This document shows positions 56,657 to 64,000 of a DNA stretch of 64,000 nucleotides, in pieces. Origin of the DNA: Kordia sp. (lineage in GTDB: Bacteria; Bacteroidota; Bacteroidia; Flavobacteriales; Flavobacteriaceae); the NCBI GenBank assembly GCA_002733415.1, contig NVVR01000005.1:62001-126000 (forward strand). Reading direction: 5' to 3'. Numbering within the stretch: position 1 is the stretch's first letter; every line of letters begins with the position of its first letter. The notes under the pieces were generated by a model. It ran no database searches, was not told where the DNA came from, and saw nothing but the letters and a program-made list of their open reading frames with translations. The translations under genes and the position numbers were made by a program.

Positions 56657-57397
56657 ATGAAAAAACTACTTACAATTTTAGCCTTTGTAACAATCTCAGC
56701 AAATGCTCAGGAATTCTTTACAGTACAAAATGGAGATCTTTACGGAATGATTAATGACAAAGGTGTTGAAATAATCGCACCCAAATATCATTACTTAGGA
56801 AATTTTGATGAAATAAAATCAGGATGGGCTAAAGTAGGCTATGAGGGACTTTTTGGATTTGTTGACAGATCTGGAAAAGAACTTGTTGAAGTAAAATATC
56901 AATTTATTGGAAACTACGGAGAATACTATGCTGATTGGGCACTAGTAAAATATAATAGCAAATATGGATTTATTGACAAAAGAGGTAAAGAAGTAGTTGA
57001 CCCTGTTTTTGAAAAAATAAATAAATTCGGAGAAATTCATGATGACTGGGCTCTAGTTCAAGAAAATTCATTTTTTGGTTTCATTGATAAAACCGGAAAT
57101 AAAGTATTAGACACAAAATTTGAAACTATTTCGGAATTTGACGATTATAAAAAAGGTTGGGCTTTAGTACTTACCGATGCTAAGTATGGTTTTATTGACC
57201 GAAACGGGAATCTTGTTGTACAACCTAAATATTCAGAAATAGCTCACTTTGATGATGTTAAAAAAGGATGGGCAATGATAACTGTAAACGGGGAAAAATT
57301 CGGTTTTATTGACAGAGATGGAAAAGAGATCATACCACCTGTATACGATAGCGTTGAGCCATTTAGAAAGCAAAAATCTAATGTAGCTAAAAAATAA
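56657..57397 (+). CDS. WG-repeat protein, exported
   Basis: This 246-aa protein has a short signal peptide (KKLLTILAFVTISANAQ). It then consists of about six WG/KWG repeats of roughly 35 residues (pattern WA-V-FGFIDRxGKEVV-P-YD-I--F). Such repeats make beta-propeller or beta-sheet surfaces for protein binding. No enzymatic motif. It is followed by a long terminator hairpin. Confidence 0.85.
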   Translation: MKKLLTILAFVTISANAQEFFTVQNGDLYGMINDKGVEIIAPKYHYLGNFDEIKSGWAKVGYEGLFGFVDRSGKELVEVKYQFIGNYGEYYADWALVKYNSKYGFIDKRGKEVVDPVFEKINKFGEIHDDWALVQENSFFGFIDKTGNKVLDTKFETISEFDDYKKGWALVLTDAKYGFIDRNGNLVVQPKYSEIAHFDDVKKGWAMITVNGEKFGFIDRDGKEIIPPVYDSVEPFRKQKSNVAKK

Positions 57398-57412
57398 TTT
57401 TAAATACGTTAT

Positions 57413-57454
57413 AACAAGGTTAAAAAACGAACTACCTCGTTTTTTAACCTTGTT
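57413..57454 (+). terminator. 18-bp perfect terminator after the WG-repeat gene
   Basis: Arms 57413-57430 and 57437-57454 (AACAAGGTTAAAAAACGA and complement) are separated by a 6-nt loop, ending in T-rich sequence. Confidence 0.85.
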
Positions 57455-57483
57455 TATTTTCATTCACTCCAAACTTAAACTTC

Positions 57484-58053
57484 ATGAAGACAAAAAAAAC
57501 AATTGCATTATTGGTATTTCTATTCACTGTTTGTATAAGCTTTTCTCAAGAACATACCGAGCTTTTAAAAAAGATGGAAGCCTATGATAATAACGAAATG
57601 TATAACACTATCGAACGTGAAATACTAAATGCCACTAAATACATTTTATTCCAACCTTTTAGCGTTAAGGACAAAGATAAAAATGACGCTATAAAAGCCG
57701 TTGAACGATGGTTGATCTATACGGACAATCACACGTTCCCTATAATGGGAAAACTATACAATTCTATAAAGGATGATGAATATTTGGTTTTACTATACAA
57801 AACAACAATGGTGAATTATATAATTGATCAAAAATTAAACTACAACAGAACGATAACCTGCAACATCAATCCTCCAAAAGGAAAAACATATTTGGAACAA
57901 AACGATGTTCAGGAATTGCATTATGAATCGGCGTTAATTTTTATCAATTATTTAAAAGAAAATAACCAACTCAAACAAGGCAAAGCTTTTTCTAAAATTG
58001 TAGCTTCCTGTAAAGCTAAAAATTTACGAAAAGAACTTTTTAATCAACCTTAA
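57484..58053 (+). CDS. Exported protein of unknown function
   Basis: This 189-aa protein has a signal peptide (KKTIALLVFLFTVCISFSQ). The mature protein is mostly helical, with two Cys (RTITCNINPP and VASCKAKN). I recognise no domain. It has its own terminator and lies after the WG-repeat gene terminator, so it is an independent unit. Confidence 0.65.
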   Translation: MKTKKTIALLVFLFTVCISFSQEHTELLKKMEAYDNNEMYNTIEREILNATKYILFQPFSVKDKDKNDAIKAVERWLIYTDNHTFPIMGKLYNSIKDDEYLVLLYKTTMVNYIIDQKLNYNRTITCNINPPKGKTYLEQNDVQELHYESALIFINYLKENNQLKQGKAFSKIVASCKAKNLRKELFNQP

Positions 58054-58070
58054 AAAACATTCATTATACA

Positions 58071-58093
58071 AAAGTCGCCTTTAGGTGGCTTTT
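58071..58093 (+). terminator. Terminator after the 57484 gene
   Basis: The 9-bp stem AAAGTCGCC / GGTGGCTTT (with G-U pairs) is followed by TTTTTA. It touches the 3' end of the convergent permease gene. Confidence 0.75.
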
Positions 58094-59350
58094 TTATTCA
58101 AATCGAATTGCTTTTACCGGAGATATTTTAGTAATTATTTGAGTTGGAATTAATAACAACACAAAACACAAAACAAAAGTCCCAACATTTAACGCTACTA
58201 TATACCACATATTAATATACACAGGTACTTCAGTTACGTAATAATTATTTGGGTCAAGCGGAAATAGTTTACAATACTTTTGAAGAAACAACAAACCTAA
58301 GCCTATCAGGTTTCCCCAAAAAAGACCTATTAACACAATATAAGAGGCATTATATAAAAATATTTTTCGGATACTCCAGTTATTACCTCCCAATGCTTTT
58401 AGTATTCCTATGAGTTTAGTTTTTTCTAAAATCAACACCAATAACATTACACTCATATTGATAACTGATATTAATATCATCACTCCAATAATAACATATA
58501 TATTAAAGTCAAACATTTTAATCCACTCAAAAATTCCGTAATATTTATCTTTTATAGTTGATACATTTAAAAATGAATCCGTATTTTGATATACTTCTTT
58601 TCCTTTCAAGTCAAGTTCCGAAAAATCCTCTAAAAAAACTTCAAACCCACCCACTTCAGTGTAATCACCATCTTTACTCTTGTTCCATTTATTCATTCGT
58701 TGAATGTGACGAATATCAGCAATCATAATGGTTTTATCAAAATCCTGAAATCCTGAATTATAAATACCTACTACTTTAAACTTACGTGTATTAGGAAGTT
58801 TGGTTACGTCTTCCTTAAAAAAATGCGTGGTTACAGTAGAACCAAGTTTAAAACCTAGTCTATTTGCTAAATATTCGGAAATAAGCAATTCAGGGGTTTC
58901 TTTACCCGTGTTAACGTTCGGCAATTTACCCGAAACTAAATACTCTTTAAAATACCGCCAATTATAATCAGCCCCTACTCCTTTTAAATTTATTCCTTCG
59001 AAGTCGTTTTCTGTTCGTATTACTCCTGCTTTATTTGCTACTGCTTGTATATATTTAATTCCTGAAACCGATTTAAATTTTGGGTAGAAATCCTGATGTA
59101 ACGCTATAGGTTTTGCTGATGCTATTGAGTTATTATTATCGTATTTTGTAATGATTATATGCCCGTTGAAAGCAGCTACTTTTTCTTGAATTTTTTCTTG
59201 CAACCCAACCCCTGCCGCAACAGCAATAAGCATCATAATCATTCCCAAAGCAATTGCAAGCACTGCAATTTTTATTATTGGAGAGGATACACTACTTTTA
59301 TACTGTTTAGTAGCTATAATTCGTTTGGCTATAAATAATTCAAAATTCAA
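58094..59350 (-). CDS. FtsX/LolE-type ABC transporter permease
   Basis: This protein of about 418 aa reads from a TTG start in TTG-AAT-TTT-GAA (59350), which matches the family opening (NFELFIAKRIIATKQYKSSVSSPIIKI); the ATG at 59386 would add a 12-residue prefix and overlap the divergent gene. It has one N-terminal helix, a periplasmic MacB-like domain (about 60-275), and three C-terminal helices. It is probably part of a lipoprotein-release or cell-division ABC system; no ATPase gene is adjacent. The start codon choice is inference. Confidence 0.8.
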   Translation of the reverse strand: MNFELFIAKRIIATKQYKSSVSSPIIKIAVLAIALGMIMMLIAVAAGVGLQEKIQEKVAAFNGHIIITKYDNNNSIASAKPIALHQDFYPKFKSVSGIKYIQAVANKAGVIRTENDFEGINLKGVGADYNWRYFKEYLVSGKLPNVNTGKETPELLISEYLANRLGFKLGSTVTTHFFKEDVTKLPNTRKFKVVGIYNSGFQDFDKTIMIADIRHIQRMNKWNKSKDGDYTEVGGFEVFLEDFSELDLKGKEVYQNTDSFLNVSTIKDKYYGIFEWIKMFDFNIYVIIGVMILISVINMSVMLLVLILEKTKLIGILKALGGNNWSIRKIFLYNASYIVLIGLFWGNLIGLGLLFLQKYCKLFPLDPNNYYVTEVPVYINMWYIVALNVGTFVLCFVLLLIPTQIITKISPVKAIRFE

Positions 59351-59367
59351 TACGTAAATCTCATTTA

Positions 59368-60600
59368 GTGAATACCAAAAATACATTTTTTATCGCTTTA
59401 GCCTTCCTTTTTTCTTTAGGAAGTTGTCAATCTCAAAAAAACGAAACACATAGCGTTATTGAAACACACCCTAATAAGACTTCAGTTACTCAAGAAAAAC
59501 CAATTATAGTAGGAGCCAATAGATTAAACAACTACCTCCCTTTACTTAAGAATAAACGCATAGGCCTAGTTGCAAACCAAACTAGTGTAATTTTCAATAA
59601 TCAAAAAAAGAACGCACATACTCATTTGGTCGACTCCTTAGTTTCTCTACAGGTTAATATTCAAAAAGTTTTTGCGCCTGAACACGGATTCAGAGGAAAA
59701 GCAGATGCAGGTGAACACATCACTAATGGAAAAGACCCAAAAACGGGGATAGATATTATTTCTATCTACGGTAAAAACAAAAAACCTTCTGCTAAACAAT
59801 TAGAAAATTTAGACCTTGTTATTTTCGATATTCAAGATGTAGGCGCACGATTTTACACATACATATCCTCATTACACTATGTAATGGAAGCTTGTGCTGA
59901 AAACAATATCCCTATGTTGATTTTAGACCGACCAAACCCTAATGGACATTATATAGATGGCCCTATCTTAGAACTTCAATATAAAAGTTTTGTTGGAATG
60001 CACCCGATACCAGTCGTACACGGAATGACTATTGGAGAATATGCACAAATGATTAATGGAGAACAATGGTTAAACAATAAAACACAATGCGCAATTACCA
60101 TCATTAAATGTAAAAATTACAATAAACAAACTGAATACAACTTACCTATAAAACCTTCGCCTAATTTGCCTAATGATGTTGCCATAAACCTATATCCAAG
60201 TTTATGCTTTTTTGAAGGGACTACTATTAGTGTTGGTCGGGGAACTGAAATGCAATTTCAAATTTTTGGAGCTCCTTACTTACCTAAAACAAATTTTAAC
60301 TATACGCCTAAACCAAATGAAGGAGCGAAATACCCTAAACACGAAAACAAAATTTGCTATGGAAAAGATTTAAGGGATACTGACAAGTTAAATTTATTAA
60401 ACATAGAATGGCTTTCTGATACATATCAACTATCCTCTGACAAAAAGACTTTCTTCAACTCTTTTTTCACAAAACTTGCAGGGACTAAAAAATTACAACA
60501 GCAAATTGAAGATGAATTATCTACTAAAGAGATTAAAAAATCATGGAATACTGGTTTACAAGATTATGATAATATGAGAAAGCAATATTTATTATACTAA
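59368..60600 (+). CDS. DUF1343/NamZ exo-beta-N-acetylmuramidase-like lipoprotein
   Basis: This 410-aa protein reads from a GTG start. The signal peptide ends FLFSLGSCQSQ, a lipobox, so it is a lipoprotein. Family motifs are RIGLVANQTSV, FAPEHGFRGKADAGEHI, IFDIQDVGARFYTYI, DRPNP and GRGTEMQFQIFGAPY. NamZ releases N-acetylmuramic acid in peptidoglycan recycling. The 5' end is 17 bp from the divergent permease start; the 3' end overlaps the convergent GDPD gene by 9 nt. Confidence 0.9.
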   Translation: MNTKNTFFIALAFLFSLGSCQSQKNETHSVIETHPNKTSVTQEKPIIVGANRLNNYLPLLKNKRIGLVANQTSVIFNNQKKNAHTHLVDSLVSLQVNIQKVFAPEHGFRGKADAGEHITNGKDPKTGIDIISIYGKNKKPSAKQLENLDLVIFDIQDVGARFYTYISSLHYVMEACAENNIPMLILDRPNPNGHYIDGPILELQYKSFVGMHPIPVVHGMTIGEYAQMINGEQWLNNKTQCAITIIKCKNYNKQTEYNLPIKPSPNLPNDVAINLYPSLCFFEGTTISVGRGTEMQFQIFGAPYLPKTNFNYTPKPNEGAKYPKHENKICYGKDLRDTDKLNLLNIEWLSDTYQLSSDKKTFFNSFFTKLAGTKKLQQQIEDELSTKEIKKSWNTGLQDYDNMRKQYLLY

Positions 60601-61407
60601 TACCTCAACAAATCTATTCGGGTAATCCGTAATAATTCCATCAACACCATAGGATTGGATTCGTTCAATGTCAGGCATTTCATTAACAGTCCAAGCATAT
60701 ATCAGAAACCTTAAATTCTGGTATTTAACAACTATCTCTTTATTTAATAGTTTATAGTAAGCACCTAATATTTCTGGCGTAAAATTTAATTTCTTTAATT
60801 TATCCGAAATAACTTCTTGCCTATTTATCAATAATGAAACCTTTATTTCTGGTTGCTGTTTATTTATTTCATTTAGAATAGCAACATCAAATGATTTTAA
60901 TACAATTCGATCTTTAAAATCATATTTAGCTATTGTTCGTAACACCAATGTTACATACTCTTTAGGTTTTGGATAAAACACATCATAATATATTGAATTG
61001 CTTTTAATTTCTATAATATATGTAATTGCTGATAATGAATTGTTTTTTGTAAAAACCTCACATGACTCTATTACTTCACTCAATAATGGTTTATATGCAG
61101 TTTGCTTTTTTTGATTTACAAACCTAGGATGTACTTTTAAGCCACAATCAAACTGTTTAATTTCTTGATAGGACATTTGATAAAGATTATACTTTTTATC
61201 TTCATCACTAGTCAATTCAGTTCCACCTGGTTTTAAACAATATGTTTGTGACATAAATGGCTCATGTGAAACAACTATTTGATAATCTCCAGATACGACA
61301 ACATCCAACTCAATAGCATGAACTCCAAACTTAATTGCCTTCTTAAATGACACCAAAGTATTTTCTGGCTCCACCCCTCTACAACCTCTATGACCAACAA
61401 CTAACAC
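60592..61407 (-). CDS. Glycerophosphodiester phosphodiesterase
   Basis: This 271-aa TIM-barrel protein has GHRGCRGVEPENTLVSF, AIELDVVVSGDYQIVVSHEP and a C-terminal AWTVNEMPDIERIQSYGVDGIITDYPNRF, all classic GDPD motifs with the catalytic His pair. It hydrolyses glycerophosphodiesters to glycerol-3-phosphate and an alcohol. No signal peptide is evident. The gene is convergent with NamZ (9-nt overlap). Confidence 0.92.
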   Translation of the reverse strand: MLVVGHRGCRGVEPENTLVSFKKAIKFGVHAIELDVVVSGDYQIVVSHEPFMSQTYCLKPGGTELTSDEDKKYNLYQMSYQEIKQFDCGLKVHPRFVNQKKQTAYKPLLSEVIESCEVFTKNNSLSAITYIIEIKSNSIYYDVFYPKPKEYVTLVLRTIAKYDFKDRIVLKSFDVAILNEINKQQPEIKVSLLINRQEVISDKLKKLNFTPEILGAYYKLLNKEIVVKYQNLRFLIYAWTVNEMPDIERIQSYGVDGIITDYPNRFVEVLV

Positions 61408-61505
61408 AAATATTAAGGAATAAAATTAGTCATACTAAGTTAGCAAAAATCAATGAATTTATATCATCATAACTAAACAAAATTCAAGAATTAAAGCCCC
61501 CTAAA

Positions 61506-62003
61506 TCATCTTACTTTAATATTCTTTTTCATCTGCTCAACAATATTATAAACAGCAGGGCAAACCTCTACATTTTTCAATGTGATGTCTAATATATTCT
61601 GAAACTTTCTTCTATTGGTATGTGGGTATTCTTTACATGCTTTTGGACGCACATCATAAATCATACAATAATTATCATCTGCTAAAAAAGTACAAGGAGA
61701 TGATTGTAATACATGAAAGCCATCTTCATCAACGTGTAAATATTGTTTGATAAATTGAGGTTGTTTTATTTTAAGATGCTTTGCGATGCGTTCAATATCC
61801 TTATCTGTAAAAATAGGGCTTGTTGTTTTACAACAGTTCCCACAAGTTAAGCAATCGGTATTTTCAAATTCTTCATCATGCAAATCCTGCATGATATAAT
61901 CTAAATTTTTTGGAGGATGTTTTTTTAGCTTTGTAAAAAACTTTTTATTAGCGATATGTGTATCTTTGGCTAGTTTTGGAAGTTCTTCTAAAAATTCTTT
62001 CAT
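61506..62003 (-). CDS. YkgJ family cysteine-cluster protein
   Basis: This 165-aa protein reads from MKEFLEELPKLAKDTH (62003). Eight-Cys-type metal/FeS motifs are present: CLTCGNCCK (about residue 54), then CTFLADDNYCMIYDVRPKACKEYP. Such proteins are predicted to bind Fe-S or zinc; the function is unknown. It is divergent from the methyltransferase gene, with overlapping promoter boxes between them. Confidence 0.85.
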   Translation of the reverse strand: MKEFLEELPKLAKDTHIANKKFFTKLKKHPPKNLDYIMQDLHDEEFENTDCLTCGNCCKTTSPIFTDKDIERIAKHLKIKQPQFIKQYLHVDEDGFHVLQSSPCTFLADDNYCMIYDVRPKACKEYPHTNRRKFQNILDITLKNVEVCPAVYNIVEQMKKNIKVR

Positions 62004-62025
62004 CATAATATGGATTACAAATCAA

Positions 62026-62051
62026 TATCTTTGACAAAAATACCAAAGGTA
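62026..62051. promoter_or_regulatory. Overlapping divergent promoter boxes
   Basis: Plus-strand TATCTTTG (62026-62033) faces the methyltransferase gene. Minus-strand TATTTTTG (62042-62035) and TACCTTTG (62051-62044) face the cysteine-cluster gene. All three fit TAnnTTTG, so the two genes may share control. Confidence 0.5.
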
Positions 62052-62132
62052 TAAGTTAATAATATTTTCATTCGAGGCAAGCCTTGAAAATAAGAAAACC
62101 CACTATTGGGTTCAAAATACAAAGATACTACT

Positions 62133-62856
<724 letters not shown>

Positions 62857-62979
62857 AAATTAAAAAGGTGAAACAGCAACTAACTTTAATCTGATAATTC
62901 TTCAACCCGGTTTCAGGACCTCAGATACTATAATTCTCTACTAAACTGAAAAACAATGGCTCTTAGCCAATTGCCATGT

Positions 62980-63609
62980 TTACGGAATATTCATATATTT
63001 ATGGGTTTGTAATGACATTTTCCATTTAGGATTTTTCATTACATAATCAACCATTAATGGAATCATTTCATCTTTCTTACTCCATTCTGGTTGCATAAAT
63101 AACATACAATTGTCATTTACTTTTGCTGCTTGCTCTTCGGCAAACTTAAAATCACTCTTATTATAAATAATTACTTTTAATTCATGTGCAGCATCATGAA
63201 CTTCCTGAGTAGGTAATTTTGTTTTTTTAGGAGATAGACAAATCCAATCCCATTCGCCCGATAACTTGTATGCCCCAGATGTTTCTATATGGGTTTTTAA
63301 TCCATTTGCTTTTAAAGCATCAGTTAGTGGTTTCATATTCCACATTAAGGGCTCTCCTCCTGTAACAACAATTGTATCAGAGTATTCAGCAGCTTTGTTT
63401 GCTATTTGTATCGTATCGGTTGGCGGATGTAGATTTGCATCCCAACTTTCTTTAACATCACACCAGTGGCATCCAACATCACAGCCACCTATTCTAATAA
63501 AATAAGCCGCTGTTCCTTTATAAAACCCCTCACCTTGAATAGTATAAAACTCCTCCATCAACGGAAGCATTTCTCCTTTCCCAACTAATTCTTTAATTTC
63601 TTTCTGCAT
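62980..63609 (-). CDS. queE: 7-carboxy-7-deazaguanine synthase
   Basis: This 209-aa radical-SAM enzyme converts 6-carboxytetrahydropterin to 7-carboxy-7-deazaguanine for queuosine. The cluster-binding cysteines are in GGCDVGCHWCDVK (CxxxCxxC), after MEEFYTIQGEG. VTGGEPLMW is the SAM-binding GGEP motif. Its partner QueD is encoded at 30206-30613. A promoter-like box lies 9 nt upstream. Confidence 0.93.
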   Translation of the reverse strand: MQKEIKELVGKGEMLPLMEEFYTIQGEGFYKGTAAYFIRIGGCDVGCHWCDVKESWDANLHPPTDTIQIANKAAEYSDTIVVTGGEPLMWNMKPLTDALKANGLKTHIETSGAYKLSGEWDWICLSPKKTKLPTQEVHDAAHELKVIIYNKSDFKFAEEQAAKVNDNCMLFMQPEWSKKDEMIPLMVDYVMKNPKWKMSLQTHKYMNIP

Positions 63610-63617
63610 ATATTTTG

Positions 63618-63646
63618 CAAAGATAATCTAAAATAGAATAAACAAG
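63618..63646 (-). promoter_or_regulatory. Candidate queE promoter
   Basis: On the minus strand CTTG (63646-63643), 17 nt, and TATCTTTG (63625-63618) lie 9 nt before the ATG, implying a very short leader. The stretch 63647-63933 holds no other clear feature. Confidence 0.45.
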
Positions 63647-63933
63647 AAATATTACTTCCTTGTGATTTACTCACTATTTTCAATAGTTCCAATATTCTAT
63701 CAAATCACCAAATAATAGAGACCTAAATCCCAAGTATTTAAACTATCGGTTAGAAATACTTTAAAGAAATGGGTAACATATTCTGTATCCTAATTGCATT
63801 ATACTAAAAAAAAGACACTTTGTCGATTAATTACCGTTCTTAAACGAAAAAACACTCCCCCTCAATTGTCAACCCGCTTTATTGAGTATTTAAAAAAATA
63901 ACTTGCAGTAAATAACATTAATACAATAGTCTT

Positions 63934-64000
63934 ATGAAAAATCTAGTTTACATTTTTATAACACTCTTCTTTTTCCAACTAAATGCACAAATTGGAATAG
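63934..64000 (+). CDS. Secreted protein, 5' end only (cut by window edge)
   Basis: ATG 63934 opens MKNLVYIFITLFFFQLNAQ, then IGI; the 22 readable codons are a signal peptide and the start of an AQIGIG-type mature N-terminus, as in many flavobacterial surface proteins (compare 15352-16098). The rest lies beyond the window. Confidence 0.6.
   Translation, partial: MKNLVYIFITLFFFQLNAQIGI

Overview
The window is an AT-rich chromosomal segment from a member of the Bacteroidota, very probably a marine-type Flavobacteriaceae (Tenacibaculum/Polaribacter-like; the genus is inference). Supporting signs are SprB-type adhesin repeats, the secreted N-terminus 'VGIGTTNP', DUF2851, DUF3467, DUF1361 and flavobacterial PspC proteins, promoters of the TTTG / TAnnTTTG type, a near absence of Shine-Dalgarno sequences (except in front of rpsU), and a tmRNA tag ending in YALAA. 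Most of it is well-preserved core genome. I see no insertion sequence, prophage, CRISPR array or toxin/defence island.

Layout. 1-3704 (minus) is a decaying secreted SprB-repeat adhesin with three in-frame stops and two frameshifts. 3944-7562 holds yidC and pyrG. 7655-11223 is a tightly overlapping five-gene minus-strand operon (OsmC, DUF922 protease-like, DUF3820, phosphoethanolamine-transferase-like, PLC-like phosphodiesterase). 11307-18075 carries a LysM/periplasmic-binding-fold protein, guaA, a small SWEET-like protein, a secreted discoidin-like protein and typA. 18230-27072 holds kdsA with a beta-barrel protein, a CHASE histidine kinase, a creD cluster, three overlapping membrane-protein genes and an NAD(P)-dependent dehydrogenase. 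27257-28862 has ssrA (tmRNA), two rhodanese genes and a tandem pair of tRNA-Thr genes. 29235-31134 is an idi-queD-manA operon, followed by prfC.

33185-48226 is the translation/transcription superoperon region read on the minus strand: rpsU, xerC, hpf, then tRNA-Thr/Tyr/Gly/Thr, tuf, tRNA-Trp, secE, nusG, rplKAJL, rpoBC and a DUF3467 gene. The order from the tRNAs to rpoC matches the classical bacterial arrangement. It contains readable control signals: a -33/-7 promoter touching the hpf terminator, two hairpins (one terminator-like) between rplL and rpoB, and a strong Shine-Dalgarno in front of rpsU.

48354-64000 is mixed housekeeping: acyl-CoA dehydrogenase with a leftover 3' tail of a second copy, an HhH protein, an Na+/alanine symporter, a K+ channel, PspC, DUF2851, a universal stress protein, a CBS-type PLP enzyme, a WG-repeat protein, a lipoprotein-release-type permease, NamZ/DUF1343, a GDPD, a cysteine-cluster protein, a methyltransferase and queE. 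The start of a secreted-protein gene lies at the right edge. Intergenic DNA here carries 7- and 8-bp tandem repeats.

No convincing new multi-gene system was found. The most interesting items are the multiply broken adhesin, the regulatory architecture around rpsU/hpf/tRNA-tuf/rplL-rpoB, the duplicated tRNA-Thr units, the acyl-CoA dehydrogenase remnant, and the tandem repeats next to or inside gene ends.
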